This document shows positions 1 through 8,478 of a stretch of 64,000 bases of DNA, one piece after another. How positions within the stretch are numbered: position 1 is the stretch's first letter; each line of letters opens with the position of its first letter. The translations under genes were made by a program, and so were the position numbers. Source of the stretch: DASUDX01 sp036275365 (GTDB lineage: Bacteria > Pseudomonadota > Gammaproteobacteria > Nevskiales > Nevskiaceae). The notes beneath the pieces are model-generated. The model was not told the origin of the DNA, made no database searches, and was given only the letters and a program-made list of their open reading frames with translations. Where the stretch lies: positions 1 to 64,000 of the forward strand of contig DASUDX010000135.1 of the NCBI GenBank assembly GCA_036275365.1. Reading direction: 5' to 3'.

Positions 1-440
1 TTGAAGTAGGCCGGCACCGTGATCACCGCCTCGGTGACCTTCTCGCCGAGATAGTCCTCGGCGGTCTTCTTCATCTTCATCAGCACTTCGGCGCTGATCT
101 GGCTGGGCGCGAGCTTCTTGCCCTTGACCTCGACCCAGGCGTCGCCGTTGCTGTGCTTGACGATCTTGTAGGGGACCATGGCGATGTCCTTCTGCACCAC
201 GCTGTCCTCGAAGCGCCGGCCGATCAGGCGCTTGACCGCGAACAGGGTGTTGTGCGGATTGGTCACCGCCTGGCGCTTGGCGCTGCGGCCGACGATCACC
301 TGGCCATCGTCGGTGTAGGCCACGATGCTGGGCGTGGTGCGCTCGCCCTCGCTGTTCTCGATCACCTTGACGGTGCTGCCTTCCATGATGGCGACGCAGC
401 TGTTGGTGGTGCCGAGGTCGATGCCGATGATCTTGCCCAT
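1..440 (-). CDS. dnaK: Chaperone DnaK, N-terminal part (cut by window start)
   Basis: Only the first 146 codons are inside the window; the gene runs off the left edge. The product starts MGKIIGIDLGTTNSC, the invariant phosphate-1 loop of the Hsp70 nucleotide-binding domain. DnaK is the cytoplasmic Hsp70 that folds and refolds client proteins through ATP cycles, with GrpE as nucleotide exchange factor and DnaJ as co-chaperone (DnaJ would lie outside the window). The ATG is preceded by GGAG about six bases upstream. It follows grpE on the same strand by about 90 bases, the usual hrcA-grpE-dnaK order. Identity is certain; only the length is limited by the window. Confidence 0.97.
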   Translation of the reverse strand, partial: MGKIIGIDLGTTNSCVAIMEGSTVKVIENSEGERTTPSIVAYTDDGQVIVGRSAKRQAVTNPHNTLFAVKRLIGRRFEDSVVQKDIAMVPYKIVKHSNGDAWVEVKGKKLAPSQISAEVLMKMKKTAEDYLGEKVTEAVITVPAYF

Positions 441-473
441 GAGGGTCTCCGGGGAATGCGATTGCGTTAACGG

Positions 474-502
474 CTATCTGTTGCCGCCGGGTGAGGATTC
501 AA
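474..502 (-). promoter_or_regulatory. Candidate dnaK promoter
   Basis: On the minus strand TTGAAT (497-502) is separated by 17 bases from AGATAG (474-479), upstream of the dnaK start at 440. The -35 side reads CTTGAAT, close to the heat-shock sigma-32 -35 element (CTTGAAA), but no good CCCCAT-type -10 follows, so a sigma-70 or mixed promoter is equally possible. No CIRCE inverted repeat is visible here. Confidence 0.35.
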
Positions 503-529
503 GAGTGCCGCGGACCGGCGCGAGCAGGT

Positions 530-1078
530 TCAGGCGGCCTTGGCCACCACCACCATCGCCGGCCGCAGCAGGCGCTCGTGGAGGCGGTAGCCCTTCTGCA
601 TGACGGTCAGCACATGGTTGGGCGCCACCTCGGCGCTGGGCACCGCGCTGATCGCCTCGTGCAGATCCGGATTGAAGGGCTGGCCCTGGGGATCGACCAC
701 GCTGACCCCGTGCTTCTCCAGCACCGCCAGCAGCTGCTGGCGGGTCAGGGTCATGCCCTCGGCCAGGGCAGCGACCGCGGCATCCGGCCGGCTGGCGGCT
801 GCCAGCCCCAGATCGAGCGAGTCGCAGATGCCCAGCAGCTCGCCGAGCAGCTTCTCGGCGCCGAACTTGCCGGCCTGGCTGATCTCGCGCTCGGCGCGCT
901 TGCGCACATTGTCGAGTTCGGCCAGTGCCCGCAGATGGGCGTCCTTGCTGGCCTGGGCGCGCGCCTCGGCCTCGGCCAGCTGGCGCTGCAGGGCGGCCAG
1001 GGACTCGGCGGCACTCGCCTCGCTGCTGGGGGGAGGGGTCGATGGCGCGGCGGCCGGGTCGGTCGTCGGATCGGTCAT
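530..1078 (-). CDS. grpE: Nucleotide exchange factor GrpE
   Basis: A 182-residue protein of normal GrpE length. Residues 1-25 are Pro/Ala/Ser-rich and probably disordered. Residues about 26-80 form the long Glu/Ala/Arg-rich dimerising coiled coil. The C-terminal beta wing carries the family signature around FNPDLHEAIS and ends YRLHERLLRPAMVVVAKAA. GrpE opens the DnaK nucleotide-binding domain to release ADP. It lies between hrcA upstream and dnaK downstream, all leftward, so co-expression in heat stress is expected. The ATG start gives the expected family N-terminus. Confidence 0.97.
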   Translation of the reverse strand: MTDPTTDPAAAPSTPPPSSEASAAESLAALQRQLAEAEARAQASKDAHLRALAELDNVRKRAEREISQAGKFGAEKLLGELLGICDSLDLGLAAASRPDAAVAALAEGMTLTRQQLLAVLEKHGVSVVDPQGQPFNPDLHEAISAVPSAEVAPNHVLTVMQKGYRLHERLLRPAMVVVAKAA

Positions 1079-1183
1079 GACAGGGTCAGGCGCAGGGGTG
1101 CCGTGCAGATGGCGGCCGCGGTCCCGGATTCAAGACCCGGGGGCGGGAGGGCGCGCATTGTACGCGCCGACCGGGGGGCCGGC

Positions 1184-2227
1184 TCAGCCCTGCTGCTCGA
1201 GGCTCGCCCCCAGCAGGCGGGCGGTTTCGCTGACCAGGGGAATGATGCGGTGATAGGCCATGCGGGTCGGCCCGATCACCCCGAGCCGGCCGGCCACCTG
1301 GCCATCGACGAAGTACGGTGCGGTGACCACGCTGATCTCGTCCAGCACCCGGTAGCCCGACTCCTCGCCGATGAAGATCTGGACACCATCGGCGATCAGG
1401 CATTGATCGAACAGCTGCAGCAACTCGCGCTTGCGGTCGAGGGCATCGAACAGGCCGCGCAGCCGCTGCACATCGGCGAGATCCTGGTAGCCGAGCAGAT
1501 TGGCGCCGCCGGCCAGCACATAGTCGCCGCCACCCTCGGGACGGGCCTCGCCGAGCGCCGCCGCCGCCATCCGTGCCGCCTCGCGCAGCACCCGGTTGAT
1601 CTGGTCCTGGGCATCGAGCGCCTCGTCGACCAGACGCCGGCGCAGGCCCGGCAGATCCTGGCCGGCGAAATGATCATTGAGCGCGTTGGCATAGCTCTGC
1701 AGCTCGTCGGCGCTGTAGGGCCGCTCGGTGGCCAGCACGCGGTTCTGCACCTCGTGCTGGTTGACCACCAGGATGGCCAGCACGCGGTTGCCGGACAGAG
1801 GCAGGAACTCGATGCGGCGCAGGATCGCCAGATTGCGCCGCGGCAGGGTCACCACCCCGGCCATGGTGCTGAGCCGCGACAGCAGGCTGCTGGCGGTCTG
1901 CACCAGCTCCTCGGCCCGGCTGGGGGCCAGCAGGCCCTCGGCGATCAGCTGGCGCTCCTGCTCGCCGAGCCGCTCGGGCGCCAGCAGCTGATCGACGAAG
2001 TAGCGGTAGCCGCGCACGGTGGGCACCCGACCGGCCGAGGTGTGCGGCGAGACCACCAGGCCGAGCTCGTCGAGGTCGGCCATCACATTGCGGATGGTCG
2101 CCGGCGAGAGTTCCAGGTGCGCCGCCCGCGCCAGGGTGCGCGAGCCGACCGGCTGGCCGTCCTGGATGTAGCGTTCCACCAGCAGCTTGAGCAGCTCGGC
2201 GGCGCGAGGTTCCAGAGGGGTGGTCAT
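1184..2227 (-). CDS. hrcA: Heat-inducible transcription repressor HrcA
   Basis: A 347-residue protein with an N-terminal winged helix (about 1-75, including the segment LSPATIRNVMADLDELGLV), a GAF-like middle domain and the inserted dimerisation domain typical of HrcA. HrcA binds CIRCE operators and represses chaperone genes; GroEL keeps it active. It is the first gene of the leftward hrcA-grpE-dnaK set and is divergent from nadK. I find no CIRCE element (TTAGCACTC-N9-GAGTGCTAA) around hrcA, grpE or dnaK, so its targets, perhaps groESL, are probably elsewhere, as known in Xanthomonas. Confidence 0.96.
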   Translation of the reverse strand: MTTPLEPRAAELLKLLVERYIQDGQPVGSRTLARAAHLELSPATIRNVMADLDELGLVVSPHTSAGRVPTVRGYRYFVDQLLAPERLGEQERQLIAEGLLAPSRAEELVQTASSLLSRLSTMAGVVTLPRRNLAILRRIEFLPLSGNRVLAILVVNQHEVQNRVLATERPYSADELQSYANALNDHFAGQDLPGLRRRLVDEALDAQDQINRVLREAARMAAAALGEARPEGGGDYVLAGGANLLGYQDLADVQRLRGLFDALDRKRELLQLFDQCLIADGVQIFIGEESGYRVLDEISVVTAPYFVDGQVAGRLGVIGPTRMAYHRIIPLVSETARLLGASLEQQG

Positions 2228-2236
2228 GGCGGCTGG

Positions 2237-2266
2237 ACCCTAGCAACGGCCTGCAAAAACCGTCAA
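2237..2266 (-). promoter_or_regulatory. Candidate hrcA promoter
   Basis: On the minus strand TTGACG (2261-2266) and TAGGGT (2237-2242) are 18 bases apart. The -10 ends only nine bases before the hrcA ATG, so a transcript from here would have almost no leader. Confidence 0.45.
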
Positions 2267-2370
2267 GGCATCGGCCGCCCGATCAAGCCGCGCAGCGCTG
2301 GCCGGCGGCTCGACGGGCCCGGCCGGGGCCTTGGTGTAGAGTGCCGCCACCCCTGTCCCCGCCCCCGCTG

Positions 2371-3264
2371 ATGAGCCCTTTTTCCTGTGTCGGCGTGATC
2401 GGCAAGCGGCGCGACCCGCAGATCGGGGCGGGGCTGGCGCGGGTCTGCTCGATCCTGCGCGGCCTCGGCTGCACGGTCCTGGTGGAGCGCCATGAGGCGC
2501 TGCCGGCCGGGCTGGGGGTGGAGATCGTCGACCGCGGCGGTCTTGCGGCACGGGCCGGGCTGGCGGTGATTCTCGGCGGCGACGGCACCCTGCTCGACGC
2601 CGGCCGCAGCCTGGCCGCCGCGGGCATCCCCCTGCTCGGCATCAACCTGGGGCGGCTCGGCTTCATGGCCGATGTGCCGCCGGACCGCCTCGATGAGGCG
2701 CTCGGCGCCGTCGTCGCCGGCCATTACGAGGCCGAGCCGCGGCTGATCCTGGAAGCCCGGCTGGTGCGCGCCGGCCAGCCCCCCCGGCTGCTCACCGCCG
2801 TCAACGATGTGGTGCTGCGCAACCAGGCCAGCATCCGCATGCTCGAGTTCGAGACCTGGATGAATGAGCAGTTCATCTCCAGCCACCGCGCCGACGGCAT
2901 GATCGTGGCCTCGCCAACCGGTTCGACCGCCTATGCCCTCTCCGGTGGCGGGCCGCTGCTGCATCCCTCGCTCGCCGCCATCGTGCTGGTGCCGATCTGC
3001 CCGCATACGCTGTCCGACCGCCCCATCGTGGTGCCGGCCGATGCCCAGCTGCGGCTGGTCGCCCGCGGGGTCGAGCGCACCCAGGCCAGCGTCACCCTGG
3101 ACGGCCAGATCGCCGAGGTCCTCGAACCCGGCGACAGCGTCGAGATCCGCCGCGCCGCCTACCCGCTGACCCTGATCCATCCCCCGGGCTACGACTACTT
3201 CGGCATCCTGCGCGACAAGCTGCGCTGGGGCCGTGGACCGCACGCCCCGGCCGAGCGCGTCTAG
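2371..3264 (+). CDS. nadK: NAD kinase
   Basis: Phosphorylates NAD to NADP with ATP or polyphosphate in the cytosol. The 297-residue product has the two diagnostic motifs: GGDGTLL (ATP/metal binding, about residues 70-76) and the glycine-rich segment DGMIVASPTGSTAYALSGGG (about 177-196). The open frame extends upstream to a GTG at 2341, but those ten extra residues are Pro-rich and non-conserved; the ATG at 2371 gives the usual start just before the first beta strand. A possible -10 TAGAGT lies at 2337-2342. Divergent from hrcA. Confidence 0.96.
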   Translation: MSPFSCVGVIGKRRDPQIGAGLARVCSILRGLGCTVLVERHEALPAGLGVEIVDRGGLAARAGLAVILGGDGTLLDAGRSLAAAGIPLLGINLGRLGFMADVPPDRLDEALGAVVAGHYEAEPRLILEARLVRAGQPPRLLTAVNDVVLRNQASIRMLEFETWMNEQFISSHRADGMIVASPTGSTAYALSGGGPLLHPSLAAIVLVPICPHTLSDRPIVVPADAQLRLVARGVERTQASVTLDGQIAEVLEPGDSVEIRRAAYPLTLIHPPGYDYFGILRDKLRWGRGPHAPAERV

Positions 3265-3376
3265 CCGCGCCGGACTGGCGCCGGCCCGGCGGCCGGACGG
3301 GCAGGAACAGGACTTGCAGCTGCCGTCGGGCGACGCGACCCACTCCGGGTTCGCGACGGATCGCCGACGCCTGCCC

Positions 3377-4534
3377 ATGTCCCTCGCCTCGCCCCGTAGC
3401 CTGACCCGCCCGCCGCCCCTGGTGGCACGCGCCGGTGTCGACTCCGACGGGCTGTTTCGCCGGCTGGTCGAGGGTGTCAGCGACTACGCGATCTACATGC
3501 TGGACCTGGACGGCCGCATCTGCAGCTGGAATCTCGGCGCCCAGCGCTTCAAGGGCTACACCGAGCCAGAGGTGATCGGCCAGCACTTCTCGATGTTCTA
3601 CCGCCCGGTGGAGCGCGAAGAGGGCCGCCCGCAGCGGGCCTTGGGCACCGCCCTGCGCGAGGGCCGCTTCGAAGGCAGCGGCTGGCGCCTGCGCAAGGAT
3701 GGGAGCCAGTTCTGGGCCCATGTGATCATCGACCGGATCGATGACGAACGCGGCGAGCCGGTGGGCTTCGCCAAGATCACCCGCGACATCAGCGAACGCC
3801 GCAGCGCGGAGCTGCGCACCCACGATCTGCTGCGCATCAACGAGGAGCTGGAGCAGTTCGTCCACATCGCCTCGCATGATCTGCGCGAACCGCTGCGCAA
3901 GGTGCTGGCCTTCAGCGACCTGCTGATGGAGGAGCATGCGAGCGCGCTCGGCGATCAGGGGCAGGCGCATCTGCGCAGCATCCAGAACGCCACCCGCCGC
4001 ATGCAGGCCCTGCTGGCCAGCCTGCTGGACCTGACCCGCGTCACCTCGGCTGGACGCTCCTTCGACCCCTGCCCGCTCGGTCCGCTGGCCGAGGAGGTCT
4101 GCGCCGATCTCGAGCTGATGATCCGCGAGCACCAGGCGCAGATCCGCTGCGAGGCGCTGCCGGAGATCGAGGCCGACCCCCGGCAGATGCGCCAGCTGCT
4201 GCAGAACCTGATCGAGAACGCGGTCAAGTACGCCCATCCGCAGCGACCGCCCCAGATCGGCCTGCGCGCGATTGCCGCCAGCCAGAGTGGCTTCGCCGCC
4301 TTCGAGGTGACCGATAACGGCATCGGCTTCGAGCCGCAGTACGCGGAACGCATCTTCGGCATCTTCCAGCGCCTGCACGGGCGGGATCGCTATCCCGGTG
4401 CCGGCATCGGCCTGTCGGTGTGCCGCAAGATCTGCGAACGCCACGGCGGCCAGATCCGCGCCGAGGGCCGCCCGGGAGAGGGCGCCCGCTTCATCGTCGA
4501 GCTGCCGCAGCGGCACCGTCCCGATGGCATCTGA
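3377..4534 (+). CDS. PAS-domain sensor histidine kinase (phytochrome-type kinase core)
   Basis: A 385-residue cytoplasmic kinase without membrane segments. A PAS domain (about 25-140, starting at DYAIYMLDLDG) with a PAC tail (KITRDISERR) is followed by a HisKA domain with phospho-acceptor His167 in ASHDLREPLRKV. An HATPase domain follows with N box LIENAVKYAHP and G boxes DNGIGF and GAGIGLSV. The HDLREPLRKV box and the two small response regulators right behind it resemble bacteriophytochrome kinase operons, although no GAF/PHY chromophore domain is present. The start at 3377 is chosen because residues before it are low-complexity. Its stop overlaps the next gene by 11 bases. The signal sensed is unknown. 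Confidence 0.85.
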   Translation: MSLASPRSLTRPPPLVARAGVDSDGLFRRLVEGVSDYAIYMLDLDGRICSWNLGAQRFKGYTEPEVIGQHFSMFYRPVEREEGRPQRALGTALREGRFEGSGWRLRKDGSQFWAHVIIDRIDDERGEPVGFAKITRDISERRSAELRTHDLLRINEELEQFVHIASHDLREPLRKVLAFSDLLMEEHASALGDQGQAHLRSIQNATRRMQALLASLLDLTRVTSAGRSFDPCPLGPLAEEVCADLELMIREHQAQIRCEALPEIEADPRQMRQLLQNLIENAVKYAHPQRPPQIGLRAIAASQSGFAAFEVTDNGIGFEPQYAERIFGIFQRLHGRDRYPGAGIGLSVCRKICERHGGQIRAEGRPGEGARFIVELPQRHRPDGI

Positions 4535-4961
4535 CCGGACCCGCTCGCGGTGCAGCGTCATGGTCGTCGAGGACGATCCGGATGACCTCTACCTGCTGCT
4601 GCGCACGCTCGAACGGCTGCGGCCGGGGCTCGGCATCATCTCGGCGCTCAATGGCAGCGAAGGGCTGGACTATCTCCAGCACTGCGAGGCCGAGCGACGG
4701 CCGGGCCTGCTGATCCTGGATCTGAACATGCCCTGCATGGATGGTCGTGAGCTGCTGGCCCGGCTGGCCCTGGACCCGGCGCTCAGGACCATTCCGGCGA
4801 TCGTTCTGACCACCTCCGACCAGCCGCAGGACCGCGCCCGCGTCGAGGCCGGCGGTGCCGTCTTTCTCAGCAAGCCGGACTCGCTCTCGGCCATGGTCCG
4901 GCTGATGGATCCCCTGCTCCAGCGGCTGATGCCCGGCCAGCCGGCTGCGGCCCTGCCATGA
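4524..4961 (+). CDS. Rcp1-like single-domain response regulator
   Basis: A 145-residue stand-alone receiver domain. The acidic pair is in VVEDDPDDLYLLL, the phospho-acceptor is Asp66 in LILDLNMP, the Thr is in VLTTSD and the conserved Lys is in FLSKPDS. This family of small regulators (Rcp1 type) partners PAS/phytochrome-like kinases such as the one directly upstream. The ATG at 4524 lies inside the kinase stop region (11-base overlap), indicating translational coupling; an internal ATG at 4560 is less likely because it would remove beta strand 1. No output domain, so it acts by protein contact or phosphotransfer. Confidence 0.85.
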   Translation: MASDRTRSRCSVMVVEDDPDDLYLLLRTLERLRPGLGIISALNGSEGLDYLQHCEAERRPGLLILDLNMPCMDGRELLARLALDPALRTIPAIVLTTSDQPQDRARVEAGGAVFLSKPDSLSAMVRLMDPLLQRLMPGQPAAALP

Positions 4962-5890
4962 AACGGGCCCTGCGCATCCTGCTGGTGGAGGACGACCCGG
5001 AGGACGCCCTGCTGTTCCGGCACCGCTGTCCACCGGACTTCATCGTCGAGCAGGTGGCGGACCGCGAGAGTGCGCTGCTGCGTCTGCGCCAGGGCGGCAT
5101 CGATCTGTGTTTCACCGACTTCCGTCTCGGCGCCGACAGCGGCCTTGGTCTGGTTCAATCGGCGCGGCGGGAGGGTCTGCGGACGCCCCTGGTGATGATC
5201 ACCGGCGACGACCAGGAAGCCCTCGGCGAGAACGCCCTGCTGGCCGGCGCCACCGATTTCCTGGCCAAGGCCGAGCTTCATCCGGCGACGCTGCGTCGGG
5301 CCGCCCGCTGGGCCCTGATCCGCCGGCATGTCGAAAGCCGCCGGGACGAGCAGTCGGCGCAGGATCTGCTGGACCAGCTGCTGAGCGAGGAGGAGATCCC
5401 CCCGCCAGCGCTCGTTGCCTCCGCCACCGAGACCCTGCGCCAGGTGGTCTACGCCAGCCAGGCCCGGCGCGCCGGCTCGGCACCCGAGCTGCTGCGGCTG
5501 TGTGCCGATTTCTCGGCACGCAACGCGAGGATCGGCGTGACCGGCCTGCTGGTGCAGGCCGGCAACTGCTTCTTCCAAGTGCTCGAGGGCGAGGACGCCG
5601 CGGTGACCTTGCTGCTGGAGCGGATCCGCCGGGATGCCCGCCACAGCGAGATGGCGATCATCCTCGACCAGGCGGTGCGCGGCCGCGCCTTCCCGCAGTG
5701 GAGCATGGGCTGCCTGCACCTGCACCGCCGCTATGAGATCTCCCGCGGCAACTGGATGAATGTGCTCAGCGGCTGCAACCAGCTGCTGCAGGGCGGGCGG
5801 GTGACCCGCGACCGCCTGGCCCTGCTGATTCGCGGCCTGCCCGAGTTGCTGGCCCGGCAGAGCAGCCAGCTGCTCTACGATCCCGGCTGA
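4958..5890 (+). CDS. Response regulator with C-terminal BLUF blue-light sensor domain
   Basis: A 310-residue two-domain protein. Residues 1-125 are a receiver (acidic pair in LLVEDDPEDALL, phospho-acceptor Asp54 in FTDFRLG, Lys104 in FLAKAEL). Residues about 160-255 are a BLUF domain: Tyr165 (VVYAS), Asn189, Gln207 (FFQVLEG), Trp248 and Met250 (WSMG). The intervals from Tyr (24, 42, 83 and 85 residues) equal those between Y21, N45, Q63, W104 and M106 of AppA, so the flavin photocycle residues all appear intact. The last 55 residues are helical and unassigned. The start codon overlaps the preceding regulator stop (ATGA), so kinase, Rcp-like regulator and this photoreceptor form one operon. Inferred role: blue light modulates signalling through the receiver or the kinase. 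Confidence 0.88.
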   Translation: MKRALRILLVEDDPEDALLFRHRCPPDFIVEQVADRESALLRLRQGGIDLCFTDFRLGADSGLGLVQSARREGLRTPLVMITGDDQEALGENALLAGATDFLAKAELHPATLRRAARWALIRRHVESRRDEQSAQDLLDQLLSEEEIPPPALVASATETLRQVVYASQARRAGSAPELLRLCADFSARNARIGVTGLLVQAGNCFFQVLEGEDAAVTLLLERIRRDARHSEMAIILDQAVRGRAFPQWSMGCLHLHRRYEISRGNWMNVLSGCNQLLQGGRVTRDRLALLIRGLPELLARQSSQLLYDPG

Positions 5891-6015
5891 GCCGCCGGTC
5901 CGGCAGCACCCGGGCCGATCCGGTCCGCAGGGCCTGGCGTACGGCCTCTCGCAGCGGATTCCACCCCGGTGGCCGGTCTTACCCCTTACCATCGGCAGGT
6001 CCCACGGAGACGCCG

Positions 6016-8457
6016 ATGTCCCGCACCGCTCTGCGCACCCTGCAACTGATGGTCGGGCTGGGTCTTGCCCTGATGGCGCCGCTGTCCAGCGCGGCCAGCC
6101 CCGACGCCGTCGAGGGCGTGCTGATCGGGGCCTGGGCCGATCCCCATCCCAAGGCCCGCCAGGCGCCCGCCGCCGCCCGCTTCGTCCTGGTCCAGGACAG
6201 CGGCGAGCGGCTGCGGCTGACCGTGTCAGCCAGCCTCGCGGCCGCCCATCTGGGCGAGCGGGTGATACTCAGCGGCCGCCAGGCCCTGGGGCCGGTCGAT
6301 GCCGGCTACGAGGTCCGCAGCATCCGCCGCGCCCAGCGCTCGGCCGCCTCCGAGCGCGGCATCCGTGCCGCCGCCACCGAGCGAAGCGTGCTGTATCTGC
6401 TGGTGCGCTATGCGGATGACAGCGAGGTGCCCTTCGAGCCGGCCTTCTACGAGGCGCTGAACAATCCGCTGACCCCGCCCGAGGGCAGCGGACTGCCGGC
6501 CACCCTCAACGGCTTCTACCACGCGATTTCCTACGGCCAGTTCCAGTGGCGGGGCGAGGTGGGCGGCGTCGGCGGCGTTCCCGCCCGCGACTGGCTGACG
6601 CTGTCGCGGCCGAAGAGCGGCTATGCCGACTGCGGCTGGCAGGATGTCTGTGCCGACCTCGACGCCCTGCTGACCGAGGCGATGGACCTCGCGGTGGGCC
6701 AGGGCATCGATGTGACCCGCTACGACAACATCAACCTCGTGCTCAGCAATGATCTGGACTGCTGCGCCTGGGGCGGCGGCGGGGTCTACAACGGCCGCGT
6801 CTACGGCGTGACCTGGGAGCCGCCCTGGGGCCAGAACGTGGACACCTACGCCCACGAGATGGGCCATAGCCTCGGGCTGCCGCATTCCGGCTGGACCTAT
6901 TACGACTACGACAGCCACTGGGACGCGATGAGCCGCGGCGCCAGCGCCGAGGCCAGCGCCTGCGGCCGGTATGCCTCTCGCAACAGCGGTGGCGAGAACC
7001 GGGATCTGTTCTGCGTCAAGCCGGGTGCCGGCTACATCGCCCCCCATCTGCTGACCCTGGGCTGGTTGCCGGAGGCCCAGGTGGTGCAGGTGCAGGCCGG
7101 TGACCCCGCGGTGAGCGTGACGCTGGAGTCGCTGTCCAGCCCGCTGTCCGGACACCCGAAGATGGTGCGCATCTGCCTGCAGGGCGAGCCCTGCACCGGC
7201 CCGGATGCCCATTATCTGAGCCTCGAGGTGCGCAGCCGCGGCCGCGATTTCGACAACGCGCTGCCTGGCGAGGGGCTGGTCCTGCACGATGTGCGCCTCA
7301 ACCGCGCGCCGATCGGCGACGGCGACGCCTGCTATTTCAACAGCCAGAGCGGCTGGGCGGTGGTGGTGGACGCCACGCCGGGCGACTGGCGCCCGGCGCC
7401 GGACTGCAACAGCGGCGGGCGCGTCTTTCCGGACTTCGCCCTGCACAACGCGGCCTTCGAGCCCGGTGACCGCTACCAGGACGCCCAGCGCAATCTGAGC
7501 ATCAGCGTGGTCAGCCGCAATGGTGAGTTCTACACCGTCAGCATCGACAATCAGCTATCCCGCCCGCTGGCCCCCGGCCCGCTGCAGGCGCTGGCCGGCG
7601 ATGGCGAGGTGCAACTGAGCTGGCCGGCGGTGAACGGGGCCGAGCAGTACGAGGTGTTCCAGGCCGAGGCGCGGGATTTCAGCGACGGCCGCCGCGTCCT
7701 CAACGGGCTGACCCAGCCGGAGGCAAGAATCGGCGGGCTGAGTAACGGACGCCGCTACTACTTCCAGGTCACCGCCCTCAATGGCGTTGGCCGCAGCCCC
7801 CGCTCCCCCACGGTCTCGGCCCTGCCGCAACGGCTGATCACGGTGGTCGCGCTCGACCAGTCGGCGCTGGCCGCCACGGCCGGGGCCGAGCGCCGTTTCG
7901 AGGTGGTGGTTCCGCGCGGCGCGGTCCAGCTGCTGGTGGCCAGCAGCGGCGGCAGCGGCGATGCCGATCTGTATGTGGCCCGTGCCACGGCTCCGGTGGC
8001 CGGGGAGATTCTCAACGACGCCAGCCACTGCACGCCCTACCGGGCCGATGCCAATGAAAGCTGCGAGTTCCTCGCCCCGGCCGCCGATCGCTGGCCGATC
8101 CTGCTGCATGCCTACAGCGACTACAGCGGGGTGAGCCTGCGCGCGTCCTACCAGGTGCCGGAGGACACCCGTCCGCTGGCGTTCGATTTCACCGATCAGT
8201 CGGCCAGCGCCGGCAGCCGGGTGCGCAGTCTGGCCCTGCGCCTGCGCGGGACCAATGCGCCGGCCCCCTTCCTGGTCGAAGGCCATGCCAGCGGCGGCCT
8301 GATGATCAACGGCGCCGCACCTCAGCGCAGCGGCAGCCTGCAGCCGGGCGACCGCCTGGTGCTGCAGATGCGGGCGCCGGCCGCGGGCGGCTCGCGCAGC
8401 CTGCTGCTCACCATCGGTGGCGTCCGCGATCGCTGGACCGTCACTGCCCCGCCCTGA
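6016..8457 (+). CDS. Secreted zinc metalloprotease with FN3 and PPC domains
   Basis: An 813-residue secreted protein. A signal peptide (about 1-27, ending SSAASP) precedes a propeptide-like region and a metzincin-type catalytic domain with zinc motif HEMGHSLGLPH (His280, Glu281, His284, His290) and a plausible Met-turn in WDAMSRG. A fibronectin type III domain (about 520-605) follows, then a pre-peptidase C-terminal (PPC) domain with the DADLYV signature (about 620-705) and a C-terminal beta domain. Paired cysteines suit an extracellular enzyme. A GGAG ribosome site lies at 6006-6009 and a possible -10 TACCAT at 5987-5992. It sits alone between the light-signalling operon and recN. Substrate unknown; closest to M6/gametolysin-like peptidases. 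Confidence 0.82.
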   Translation: MSRTALRTLQLMVGLGLALMAPLSSAASPDAVEGVLIGAWADPHPKARQAPAAARFVLVQDSGERLRLTVSASLAAAHLGERVILSGRQALGPVDAGYEVRSIRRAQRSAASERGIRAAATERSVLYLLVRYADDSEVPFEPAFYEALNNPLTPPEGSGLPATLNGFYHAISYGQFQWRGEVGGVGGVPARDWLTLSRPKSGYADCGWQDVCADLDALLTEAMDLAVGQGIDVTRYDNINLVLSNDLDCCAWGGGGVYNGRVYGVTWEPPWGQNVDTYAHEMGHSLGLPHSGWTYYDYDSHWDAMSRGASAEASACGRYASRNSGGENRDLFCVKPGAGYIAPHLLTLGWLPEAQVVQVQAGDPAVSVTLESLSSPLSGHPKMVRICLQGEPCTGPDAHYLSLEVRSRGRDFDNALPGEGLVLHDVRLNRAPIGDGDACYFNSQSGWAVVVDATPGDWRPAPDCNSGGRVFPDFALHNAAFEPGDRYQDAQRNLSISVVSRNGEFYTVSIDNQLSRPLAPGPLQALAGDGEVQLSWPAVNGAEQYEVFQAEARDFSDGRRVLNGLTQPEARIGGLSNGRRYYFQVTALNGVGRSPRSPTVSALPQRLITVVALDQSALAATAGAERRFEVVVPRGAVQLLVASSGGSGDADLYVARATAPVAGEILNDASHCTPYRADANESCEFLAPAADRWPILLHAYSDYSGVSLRASYQVPEDTRPLAFDFTDQSASAGSRVRSLALRLRGTNAPAPFLVEGHASGGLMINGAAPQRSGSLQPGDRLVLQMRAPAAGGSRSLLLTIGGVRDRWTVTAPP

Positions 8458-8478
8458 CCCGCTCCTCGTTTCGCCTCC

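Noticed and set aside
1079..2370. A CIRCE operator for HrcA around hrcA, grpE or dnaK.
   Set aside because: I searched the gaps for TTAGCACTC-N9-GAGTGCTAA and found nothing close; the small repeat near 1157-1175 is only a GC palindrome.
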